In this document: in pieces, positions 24,901-34,843 of the stretch
Layout: every line of letters starts with the position of its first letter
How positions within the stretch are numbered: position 1 is the first letter of the stretch
Origin: Zygnema circumcarinatum
Lineage: Eukaryota; Streptophyta; Zygnematophyceae; Zygnematales; Zygnemataceae
Length of the DNA: 64,000 nucleotides
Assembly: GCA_037447605.1 (NCBI GenBank)
Contig: CM074805.1
Span: 1,383,446-1,447,445, forward strand
Reading direction: 5' to 3'
The notes under the pieces: generated by a model
Seen by the model: the letters and a program-made list of their open reading frames with translations, nothing else
The model's database searches: none
What the model was told of the DNA's origin: nothing
Program-made: the position numbers and the translations under genes

Positions 24901-27123
24901 TCCATACCTTCCACGACTATTCCAAAAACAACATGCTTCCTGCAGAGCCCATTAATCCTAAGCCATTTAGAGACATGGAGCCATTATCCATGATCCAAAG
25001 GAGTACCATCATAACATACCTGTGATAACTGCAATCTATCTCACATCTATCTCAATGTCTTGCGAACTGCCTGATTCCCTCGTTCAGTCTTACACACTCA
25101 GCCTGTACTTTTTTCTTTAGCTTTACGAATATGTTGGGTGCCATAGCTGTGCTTACCCATCCAAATGTGGAGTTGCCTTCAAGGTGATGAAAAATTGGGA
25201 CCGATTTGTGTTTTTGCCAGCATTAGCCATGGAGAGGACACCTGGCCCGCTGTGCTGCAGCTTGAAGTTCTCGTCTGCAAAACCAGGAAAGAGAAGGACT
25301 TTCACTTCAATGTTTAAGAGATGGAAATCCCAGAGTCACAACTTGATTATAACCGCAACTCTTGTCGGAGTGGCAGCACTTGCATCATGTGCTTGAGTCA
25401 GCCTGACTTTGCCTTCGTAGCAAGATCTTAGAACCTGCACAGCAACGCAGCAAACAAGCCGTCTCTTCCAAAAAAAAAAGTCGCCGTGCTCCACCGTCTA
25501 TGAGGTTAGGCATCACATGGGAAATGCTCAGAGAATGCTTCGGTTCAATGCAGCACATCTAACAGACCCCAAAGCCTTGAAGAGGAAGAATGAGCCCTTA
25601 CACACACCATGAAGCCTTCATCTGCATCGCCGCCCCATTTCAAGGCCCAATCAAAGTCTTCAGCCGGCTGTGTAAGCTGAGAGTATGAGCTCGAAAAATC
25701 CATTTCGTCCCTGACATACCATGCATGGGTGATGACAGCCAATAAAGACCTAAATTAACACAACAGCAATTACTAGAAGTTATAGAATTTCGGAATACCC
25801 CAATATGTTAGACCTGAATGTGGTTACCTTGATCTGATACACGCGTTCTAGAGTGTCCTCGCCTAAAAGATGATTACCTGCAAATGTGCCTCCGTAAATG
25901 GACTCTCCACCCGTCCCTGCCAGCCCCAATCGTCATACCCTTTTTCAATCATCAAAAGAAGTGTTGAGCTTGCTGTATATGCTTGAAATGAGCCACGGAT
26001 TGTAACTCCAATAGCCGAACTCATCATGATGGACATCCTGATGCATATAGAAGTCAACAATTCCAACTTCGAAGGGGACTTACCATCTTTATTTGTGAAA
26101 TCTCCCCCCTGGACACGCAGAACAGAGACATCCCGAGACAAGAAACATAAGGATTGTATAGGGAAAGCCGGAATTTTCCACAGCAATTCTAAAGAGGTAT
26201 AGGCAAACACAATTCAAAAATCGTCCCACCAGTGTAGAAATAAATGGGAGCGTGCAACACAAGTCATTCTTGGACTCGGACAATTTCGCTCCATTGTGAC
26301 TGATAGCTCAACGCAGAGGCATTGCGTTTGCAAGTTATTTCAATGCATGCATGCATGGATGTCAGTGATGGGTTTATGCCGCTTCTTGGATTCTCAAGGT
26401 CGAGCTCCGACACAATCACACACGATATGAAAATCGCAGAGTCCGCTATCATATTCCTCTTCATTTTCATCCGAGTACACACTAAAGCGGAAAATAAGAC
26501 GAGGAGTGCATTTGGAGAAACCTGAAGCATGAAGTTCGGTATCACTCGGTGGAAAATGGAGCCCTTGAAAGATAGATTTTTGCCCGACACCTTTCCGACT
26601 CCTTTCTCCCCTGTTTCAATACCAATAGTTACTAGTTATTAGTTACTATACATTCGTCACTTCACTCACCATTTCTTTTTGTTGCTAATTCTCGCAGGCA
26701 TAAGTACCGACCCTACTCTGGAAAGGCCAATCGCCTGAATCTACCAAAAGTTATTACAAGATTGCTCTGCATAGTAAACCTCCACAATTCTCTAAAAGCT
26801 CTCACCAGTACAAAGACATCGAAAATTCTCTGCCGTTGTAGGCACCACGTCTGCAAATAACTGAATCACAGCCAGCCCAAGCAAAAACAGCCTTTAATTT
26901 CAAGGTTTAAATTGTAGATCCAGCAAAGGTAATACTCAACTTCCTTTCAACAAAATTCATAAGTACTGCTACAAGGAACACAACAAAAAGAGACACTGAA
27001 AAATCAACGGGAAAAAATCGTTGCGGGCCGGAAAGAGCGCACCTCAATCAGAATCCTTCCTGCAGATTCTCCCCCGATCGAAACATCAAAGAACACCTTC
27101 GGATTCAATTTAGGTCTCCCCAT
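20081..27123 (-). CDS. CYP95: CYP95/CYP63-type SR-cyclophilin (nuclear peptidyl-prolyl isomerase with RS domain), twelve exons
   Basis: Minus-strand exons: 27123-27043, 26860-26806, 26610-26522, 26108-26084, 25916-25878, 25274-25157, 24939-24370, 23982-23882, 23615-22769, 22352-22116, 21118-21032 and 20384-20081. They sum to 2553 nt, giving 850 residues with all phases consistent. Residues 1-172 are a cyclophilin fold: [10 protein letters not shown] keeps the catalytic Arg, followed by FMLQGGDFTN, the [14 protein letters not shown] block and DGKHVVFG. The position before LDG is His, as in SR-cyclophilins. An Arg replaces the usual Gly in NTNGSQFF. A Lys-rich, Ser/Asp/Glu-rich linker follows, then the plant signature [20 protein letters not shown], a 15-Gly run from (GGA)14, and an Arg/Ser/Tyr tail. 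Such proteins work in speckles with SR splicing factors. One exon is 25 nt. Intron 10 contains a (CT)25 tract. Confidence 0.92.
21933..21982. repeat. (CT)25 dinucleotide microsatellite
   Basis: A perfect CT repeat within the intron between exons 10 and 11 of the SR-cyclophilin gene. On the transcribed sense strand it reads as GA. Confidence 0.95.
22166..22207. repeat. Coding trinucleotide repeat (TCC)14, poly-glycine on the minus strand
   Basis: Fourteen TCC units on + are GGA glycine codons of the SR-cyclophilin gene on -; with the neighbouring GGG they give 15 glycines. The repeat is uninterrupted, so length polymorphism is likely. Confidence 0.95.
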
Positions 27124-27721
27124 CTTTCAATGCTTCTCCGCAAATCCTCGCCTCCCTTCACCGTTCAAGCAACCATCCCAAATAAGGAGCCCCTGCTCGC
27201 CCCCTCAAACCCTAATCAGGCCCTCCCTCCCTGAGCCAGCCGCCTGCCTCCGCAACCCGGGAACAAGCTACGTACAAGAGCACAGTGCTCTATGCTGACT
27301 CAGTTTGAAAATCCGTGAAACGGTCATTTATATTCGACTGCGGCTTTTTCCAACCTCTTGTACGGTCCGTATGGTTTGTGGCAGAAAAGTGCAAACCGCT
27401 ATCCGGTTGCAAACCGGGCGGGCGCAAAGCCCCGCTTTCCCAGAAATCTCTAAAATCTGCGGTTCGCGGATTCGAGAATAATCGCGATCCGGGGGGTGCG
27501 GAGGAAACTGCGACCGGCCCGATGACGAGAGATTACGTCAGTGGGTTGCAAACTATATATTAAATGGCGTCATTTGGTTGCAAACTTTGCCTGCTGCACG
27601 GGTTACCGTACCGTAAGAAATAACACGCGTTTGAAAGGGACCCTGAGCTTGAAAGAGGCGGAAGGCGTAGCGTGAGGGAGGGGGAGAGTGAAAATTAGGG
27701 TTAGCTCCTCAGCGCAGCGCC
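27124..27721. promoter_or_regulatory. Bidirectional promoter between SR-cyclophilin and MAC5-like genes
   Basis: 598 bp between divergent start codons. The ten-base motif GGTTGCAAAC occurs three times (27405-27414, 27544-27553, 27576-27585), with a TATATATTAAAT stretch between the last two. Teloboxes lie at both ends: AAACCCTAATC near 27208 and TTAGGGTTAG near 27695. GTAC cores occur near 27361 and 27607. Shared control of two splicing factors is plausible from position only. Confidence 0.6.
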
Positions 27722-30700
27722 ATGGCGCACAGGCTGCTACGCGACACGGAGGCAGACGGATGGGAGAGGAGCGACTTCCCCATTATCTGCGAGAGCTGCT
27801 TGGGCGAGAATCCTTACGTCCGCATGGTGTGCATAACTAGACAAGCTCTGTCGCTGAATGAGGGAAAGCGGGACAGGTTTTTTGTTGAAGATGTGGGGTT
27901 CTGCTGAACCTAGATAGCACAGTATGCAACTTTGGTTGTTTGATTGGATTACTCTGAAATTATATTATATTGAGCGGAGTGTTTGGGATGCTGGTGTGCC
28001 GTTTCTGCGACGTGTTGCTTGCTGCAGACCAAGGCGAATTTTGACAAGGAATGCAAGATCTGCACTCGACCGTTTACAGTGTTCCGCTGGCGTCCGGGGA
28101 GAGATGCGCGGTACAAGAAGACTGAGGTCTGCCAGACCTGCAGCAAGCTTAAGAACGTTTGCCAGGTAAGGACAGCTCCTACACTTTTGGCGGCTCCTGT
28201 CGTGTTTTCCCCTTATTGTAATCCGTTTCTGGTCTCCAGTGCACAAGAAAATTCCTGGCAGCTCTTGGCCTCACTTTGGAAAGTAGAGATAAAAACCTCT
28301 AAATTTCGAAGTTATGACCCCTTTTACGTAACTTGTAAATTCTGCATTGCACAAGGACAGCGCAGTCGCTTATCACTTGCCACATTTTTATTTATTTTAT
28401 GCGACGTCCCAAACTCTTGAGACTAGATTGCATGCTTTTCCCCTTCAGAGCTCTCAAATTGCGGGAATGACTTATCTGACCAAACTGTTATCGTTGTAGG
28501 TGACAGTGTTGATGCACGTTTGATTTCCCGTAATGGTTTAGATATGTTGTCTTCCATATCTGTTCACAGTTAGCCGTCACAGCGTTTGTGTTCGAATTTC
28601 CCGCTGCTGCCCCACGTAGGTTCTCCCCTTGCCAATGTGACAACATTTATGTCGTATCTCTCCCACGAATTCACTTTTGGGATGTGACTTGGGAGTTCAG
28701 GCTCCTTCAAAAATGGTCGTCGGCACATCCTCTCACTATTTACAGTATACATATTCCTGTTTGCAAGTAGACAGTAGATTGACCCCGCTCTTTCCTTGGC
28801 AGGTATGTTTGTTGGATCTGGAGTACGGCTTACCAGTGCAAGTGCGCGACTCGGCTTTGGGGATCGATACAACAGATGCCATTCCGAAATCTGATGTGAA
28901 TCGGGAATATTTTGCGGAAGAGCAGGATCGCAAGGTGATTCTTTTACTCTCGGTTCGGTGAAGATTACCGTCACAATTGCTCCAGGAAGCAGGTGCCTTC
29001 GGGCTCCTCTCAAGCCTTTGCTAGACTTGCAGCTCATTTGGAAACTAAATTGTAAGCGGGTGGGCACATATCACGCCACCTTACAATGCGTTTGTCGTTT
29101 CGTTCGTATTGGGAAAGTGTGCCATTTCCAACCGGCTGAATGCTGAGCTGATTGGATATTTACTTCCCTGTCTTGCAATGTGTGTTGCAGGCACGAGCGG
29201 GGTTGGATTATGATTCAGAGTTTGGGAAAGCGAAGCCAAACGACACGATTCTAAGGCTACAGCGAACTACCCCATATTACAAGCGTAATCGTGCACACAT
29301 CTGCAGCTTTTACGTGAGAGGGGAGTGCACTCGAGGTGCTGAATGCCCCTATCGCCATGAAATGCCCCTGACGGGTGAACTTTCCCAGCAGAACATCAAG
29401 GACAGATACTATGGGTAAGGCACTGTCGATAGAGGCATAGTCCCATTTCCTTTTGGAGATGATCCAAGGTCAAATGCTGACAACAACAGTTGTCGTTTCT
29501 TGGGGATGTTCCCATGTGGTTGTAGTTCATCGCTGTTGCATGTGACTTTCAAGTTTCGATATGGAGCAGTCTTCCTTTGACCTCGTCATGCATTCGTCCT
29601 TGCATCAATGGTCTACTTTAACTTGTTCCTTTGTACTTCCTATCATGTAGCGGGTTTGAAATAAGTCATGTGCCGTTCTACTTACGCTGTTGTCATATAA
29701 AGTTAAATGTTAAAGGTCGATAGTTTTTCCAACCACATCATAGCTTGTTTGTTGTTCAACTGATATATGTTCCATTTGGCTTGCTTGCGAGACATGATAT
29801 GCATAGTACTTTGCAGCTTTTTGAAGGGCCCAAATTGAGGAATCTAACTTTCAAAACATGCGGTTGGCAGTGTTAACGATCCTGTGGCCAATAAGCTCCT
29901 CCGAAGGGCATCTGAAATGCCGTCATTGAGCCCTCCAGAGGATGAGACAATCAGGACACTTTATGTCGGCGGACTTGACGATCGCGTCTCGGAACAAGAT
30001 CTTAAGTACGTTATTGGGTTACCTCCTCGGTAACATTTTTTTTAGTCGGGAAAGGTTAATGGAAGTCAATTGTCCAAATCACCTGTTAGAAAATACCTTA
30101 CTAAGCCTTGTAGCATGTGATCGCTTTGATCATCAAACATCTGTGTCCAACCTTCATGTGCAGTATATCCTTGTTCAGTCGTGAGAGGTTATCCACTTTG
30201 GGCCGGACCCCTCCTCACAGTCATTTCAATCCGGTCGAAATAGTCCCGGCTCTGTCTAAAATATTGAATAGGATGCGTGTGGATGAGATCACATGTTCTT
30301 AATGCGTACGCTTTTGCTCACATTTCACCTTTCCGGTTGTGGGGGGGACACAGGGACCAATTTTATGGATACGGAGAGGTAGAGTCTATACGCATAGTCC
30401 AGTCGCGATCCTGTGCCTTTGTCGCGTACACGACAAGGGAAGGGGCAGAAAAGGCTGCCGAGAATTTGGCCAACCAGCTTGTTATTAAGGGCCTCCGCCT
30501 GAAACTCATGTGGGGGAGACCCCCTGCCCCTCGTCCTGAACCCCAAGAGGCAAGCAAAGCTGCAGAAGGAGCTGCTGCAAGTGCTGTTAGTGTGGGTCTC
30601 TTACCACGCCAAGTCATGCCTCAACAGGGGGGGCCTTCTGACCCGGGGGCAGTCCCTTCTGGAGGAGGGTATCTGCCTCCGCCTACAGGGCCTCACATAG

Positions 30701-31152
30701 GATTAAGCTCGTCGTACTACCCATCCATGAATCCCGAACGTATGGGAGCTCGCCCGGAAGCAAGTGAGCAAGCAACGGGTTCTCTGGAAGGGGAGCAGGG
30801 GAGGGGTCCTGGCAACCCACAACAGCTGCAAGGAGGCTATCAGCAGCCGGGTCCACCAGGCATTCCAGGAGGCCCCTCCCAAATGCCGCCCCCTTCATCC
30901 CATCACATGCAATATGCTCCCCCTTACGGCCAGCCACCTCCTCCCGGAGGGCAGTACCATCATCAGGGACCTCATTTTCATGGGCCCCCTCCTCCCTTTC
31001 CAGGCTCTGCGCCACTGATGCCTCCTGGAGGGCCGGGGAGACCTCCGCCACCCTCGGGCCCCCCTCCAAATTCGTCTCCCTTCCCGCGTCCGATGCGTGC
31101 GGGGCCTCCTCCTCCTCCTCCGCCCTTTTTTCGAGGCGCATACAGGGGTTGA
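27722..31152 (+). CDS. MAC5: MAC5/RBM22-like CCCH zinc-finger and RRM protein (Cwc2 family), six exons
   Basis: Exons: 27722-27826, 28028-28165, 28803-28934, 29191-29414, 29871-30005 and 30354-31152. They sum to 1533 nt, giving 510 residues with consistent phases. The family (Cwc2 in yeast, RBM22 in animals, MAC5 in plants) contacts the spliceosomal U6 snRNA within the NineTeen/MOS4-associated complex. The N-terminus [20 protein letters not shown] is nearly invariant in plants. Paired cysteines follow (CESC, CKIC, CQTC, CQVC), a ring-like zinc region. The CCCH finger [19 protein letters not shown] has spacing C-x7-C-x5-C-x3-H. The RRM has TLYVGGL as RNP2 and SCAFVAYT as RNP1 and ends in [13 protein letters not shown]. 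Beyond residue ~315 the protein becomes Pro/Gly/Gln-rich with poly-Pro runs, as in plant members. Confidence 0.95.
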
Positions 31153-32045
31153 ATGTTAGGATTGATTACGGTTAGTAAACCCCAGAGTGCTCATATTCCG
31201 ATTGGATATAACAAGTGTTTTAAAGGGGGTCGAATAGAGGAGGCAGTGACAAATTCCTGAATCGGTAGGTTGGCGAACGCGCTGCCAGATGTTGCCATTA
31301 TTTCTGCTTCCCAGCTTAAATGGTGCGGAGAAAGGACATAAATTTTGACAGAGTTGATACGCGACGTGTCTGTGGCTGTGAGATCCTTCAGAGGCGTGGT
31401 GCCGGCAGATAGGAATGTGTCTCTTGTAGTCTTTGGATGTGCTCGAGACTTGCTGCTGTCTCATCTTTATGTCCGCTTGAAGTCAAGGCAGTTTTTAGTT
31501 TCATAGCTGTTGACTGGACGGATGTACACTGAGGTCCTCTTGAGACTCCTTTTTTGTATTGTCAAGGTAAAGGACAGAAGAGAGGCCAAGCCATTCTTCG
31601 TTCCTTTCGTGTAGAATCCCATCCTGCCAAGCCTGAAGATGACTGAGCCTAATTGCGTTATACATTTTTTTTTTCCTTGTTGAAGAAAGCAAGTTGGCCT
31701 GTTGGGCTGCAACGGAAGCTGCAAACTGCACAAGGGCACTCATAAACATGTCATTGCGGTGTCCACCTCGTCAGTACCCGCCCGGTACCTGGTCAACCGC
31801 CAACCCTTTCCATGCCAGTAGGGGGTGTCAGACTCAACGAAATCTTACGAACAAAAAGTTTTCAGAAGTACACGGTATTCCGCTGCAGCAAAACCGCGAT
31901 GTCACCGGAGTAGTCATTCTGGCCTCAAACTTACGAACAACTTTCACCCCCTAGTGACCCTGCAACACGCACCCTGCCCACACATGCACTCCGTCAAACT
32001 CCCCCACCTCATCCCCCGTCCCTTGTTCCGACTTCCGAGCCACGC

Positions 32046-32130
32046 GAGTCCACCCCGACTAGTCCACCCCGACGAGGTCCACCCCGACGAGTCCACCCCG
32101 ACGAGTCCACCCCGACGAGTCCACCCCGAC
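32046..32130. repeat. 14-bp tandem repeat, six units
   Basis: Unit GAGTCCACCCCGAC. The second unit begins with T instead of G, and the third carries one extra G (15 bp). Confidence 0.9.
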
Positions 32131-32399
32131 AGTCCCTCCCTCCAAAAGCGAAGCCAGCCACTTGTTCCACGCGCGCCGGATCCGTTCCGGGATCTGCCCA
32201 ACCTCGCAAGATTGCAATTTACGGCCCTTAATCCCACCAAGGCCGCCCCCCCGCCTCGTCCCCCTCCCTATTTACCTTAAAGTAAACTTCCCGGGTGCAT
32301 GCATGCATGCATGATGCATCAGAGCAGAGTCCCATGCTGGCCATCCATCCCTTAATGGCCGCTGCCTGGCAGGCTTCATTGCGGCGGCAACAGTTTTCC

Positions 32400-33300
32400 G
32401 CGCCACATGGAGGAACGTGACGGCGCCACGTGTCCGTCGGGCTGCCCGGAACGGACCGGAACTAATTTTGGGCGGCCCCGCTCGTGTCGGGCGACGCGGA
32501 ACCTGCCAGGCGCCGGCGGGCAGGGCCGTACGCTTCGTACGGCGTCCAGTCGCAGAGCCCTCCCATTGGCCTGCCGCCTGCGTGGGCCGCGCTGGCTGGC
32601 GGCTATTCCGTGTCGCGCCACGGCCGTTAAACAGCGCGCGTAACTGACCACATGAGCTCGGCACCGCCCCCATTCCTGCCGGCCGGACGGGCGGGCGGGC
32701 GCGGCCGGCGCGAGCGGCGGTTCGTACGGTCCCCCCGTAAATGGCCCGCTTGAGGACCCCGCCGGATCGGCGCCGCCGCCCAACCGGCGCCCGGCGGCGG
32801 CCCGCACGTGCGAGGCAGAATCTGAACGCGCGCCGACATTTCTGTGCGTGTCGGAGGAGCCGTACCGTACGGTGGGCGGTTACTGACCGGCCGGCGGGTC
32901 AACGCCCCTCGCCGGAAAAGGGGCCGCACGTCTAGGGACTTGGACTGTCACGTGGCGGTCGGTGGATGCGTGAGGGGACACGTGGCGCGGTAGGATGTAC
33001 GAACCCATCCGCTATTGCGCGCCACGTGTGTGTTCATTCGCCAGAGAGCCGTTGGTCCGTACGAGGGGCGCCGACAGACAGAGCGCCAGCCAATAGGCGC
33101 CGACCAGATCCCCGGCAACGGGGGCCCAGCTGTACGGTGAGCGAGGGATCTGTACGGCACCGACTGCTACTTTTGGACCAACGCGCGCGATTTCGGGCGC
33201 GTGAGGCGAGTCAACTGCGACCCGTGCCGCAGATTTGGGGCGTCGCGACAAACATGGCCGCCGTACGGATGACTTTTGTCGGTGTGGCACGTAAATTCGT
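32400..33300. promoter_or_regulatory. GC-rich region dense in CGTACGG and CACGTG motifs
   Basis: GTAC cores in CCGTAC/CGTACGG contexts recur near 32528, 32537, 32722, 32862, 33059, 33133, 33151 and 33263. ACGT cores recur near 32430, 32950, 32980 and 33022. It lies 1.5-2.4 kb before the next start codon, so assignment to that gene is uncertain. Confidence 0.35.
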
Positions 33301-33870
33301 CGCTGCTGGATCGAGCTGCAAAATTTTCGCGCCGTTTTTTTTTAGGTCCGACCGGCGCGGCGCCGTTTTCGGGCGGGAAATAATGCCGAGGCGCGGCTTC
33401 AATGGCGCCTTCAAGGAGGCGCGGGGCCATTGATGGCGCGGGACTGCCGGCCTCCCATATCAGTGCCTCGCAAACTTGCTTTCCAAAGCAGTAACCGCGA
33501 ACAGCCAGCCTTGCGCGGTCCTCCTTCCAGACCTCTCAGGTGGAATCAGTGTCAGTTCCATCATCCCTGCCGGCTGCCCGCCCACAAACTCGTTGGGAAG
33601 GCGCCGCCCTGCCCTGCCCTGCCCGCGCGCCGGGCCGAGGAGCGCAGTTTGCGGGCAGGCACTGCGGGCAGCCCAAATATTGGCCCGGGCAGGCGGGCGG
33701 GCAGGCGGGCGGGCGGCGGCCGCCACTTGGCCCCCGCCCTCCCTCCCCCCCTCATTGCTGTCGGTCGGCGCCTGGACGCAGGCACGCAGGCACGCAGGCG
33801 CTGGTGGCGCAACCTCCCCCCGAGCAAGCCTGCCGACCACCACTGCCCGCCACGCCCGCGGCCAGCAGCA

Positions 33871-34340
33871 GGGGAGGGACGGAGGGAGGGAGGGAGGGAG
33901 GGAGGGAGGGAGGGCGGGAGACAGAGGAGGGAGGGCGGGAGACAGAGGGAGGGCGGGAGACAGAGGAGGGAGGGCGGGAGACAGAGGAGGGAGGGACGGA
34001 GGGAGGGACGGAGGGAGGGACGAAGGGAGGGAGGGAGGGAGGGAGGGAGGGACGAAGGGAGGGAGGGAGGGAGGGAGGGAGGGAGGGCGGGAGACAGAGG
34101 AGGGAGGGCGGGAGACAGAGGGAGGGCGGGAGACAGAGGAGGGAGGGCGGGAGACAGAGGAGGGAGGGACGGAGGGAGGGACGAAGGGAGGGACGGAGGG
34201 AGGGAGGGCGGCCGGGAGGGAGGGAAGGAGGGAGGAGAGAGAAGAGGAGGGGAAGGAGGGAGGGAAGGAGGGAGGAGAGAGAAGAGGAGGGGAAGGAGGG
34301 AGGGAGACAGGGGAGGAGGGGAAGGAGGTAGGGAGGGAAA
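33871..34340. repeat. Purine-only GGGA-type minisatellite with an internal ~173-bp duplication
   Basis: Nearly all bases on + are A or G, built from GGGA with interspersed GGGCGGGAGACAGAG blocks. A block of four GCGGGAGACAGAG-type units starting near 33914 recurs starting near 34087 with the same order of long and short spacers. The right end switches to GAGGAGAGAGAAGAGG units. Confidence 0.9.
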
Positions 34341-34843
34341 GTTTCATAGAGAGAGACAAGTGTGTTGACTGGAGGGAGCAGGAGTGGCTTTCGGAGGAAA
34401 GGTGTAAGCGCTGAGCCAGTCCTGGGAGAGAATTGGAACTGGAAGAACTGGAAGCGGAGTCACTCCTGTATGAGAGGAAGCCTGACGGGTATCAAAGCGT
34501 GTGTTGCCGGGAAGGTTGTGTCTGACTGTGGAGGGTTGCAGTTGTCTGTGCCCAAACTCAGACCAGGAGCTCGTGACTTTCTAGTGCTCATTTTAGAGAG
34601 AAAAAAGTTGGTGCGTGAGTGGACGTTGGCTACTCTCTGTAGCGGAAGCTCCTGTGCTGGAGAAAAGTCTCTGTGATTCTGCTCAAAGCGGAGCAAAAGT
34701 GTTCGACATAACCGTGTTACTTAAAGCGTTTGCGGACACGAAAGGTTCGGAGCAGCCAGAGTGAATGCTTCTATCAATTTGAAACTCCTGCGATTCAGAA
34801 TAACGTCTGAGAAGCGTCAAGATTTTTCTGTTTTCCGTCCGCA

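Larger units (their letters stand above)
31153..34843. other. Long GC-rich intergenic region upstream of the four-TM protein gene
   Basis: Begins with the presumed 3' untranslated region of the MAC5-like gene. It then holds a 14-bp minisatellite (32046-32130), a CATG-rich palindromic patch (about 32296-32316), a CpG-rich stretch with many GTAC and ACGT cores (about 32400-33300), and a purine-only minisatellite (33871-34340). Long open frames across the GGGA repeat are Glu/Gly/Arg artefacts. No gene is supported. Confidence 0.6.

Noticed and set aside
25545-25862. Extra exons in the SR-cyclophilin gene (for example 25862-25828)
   Set aside because: They have usable splice signals, but joining 25878 directly to 25274 gives the expected cyclophilin sequence FADENFKL in phase, so the stretch is intron.
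33430-34414. Overlapping 260-310-codon frames on both strands over the GGGA repeat
   Set aside because: Low-complexity translation of a purine repeat; no conserved segment and no splice support.
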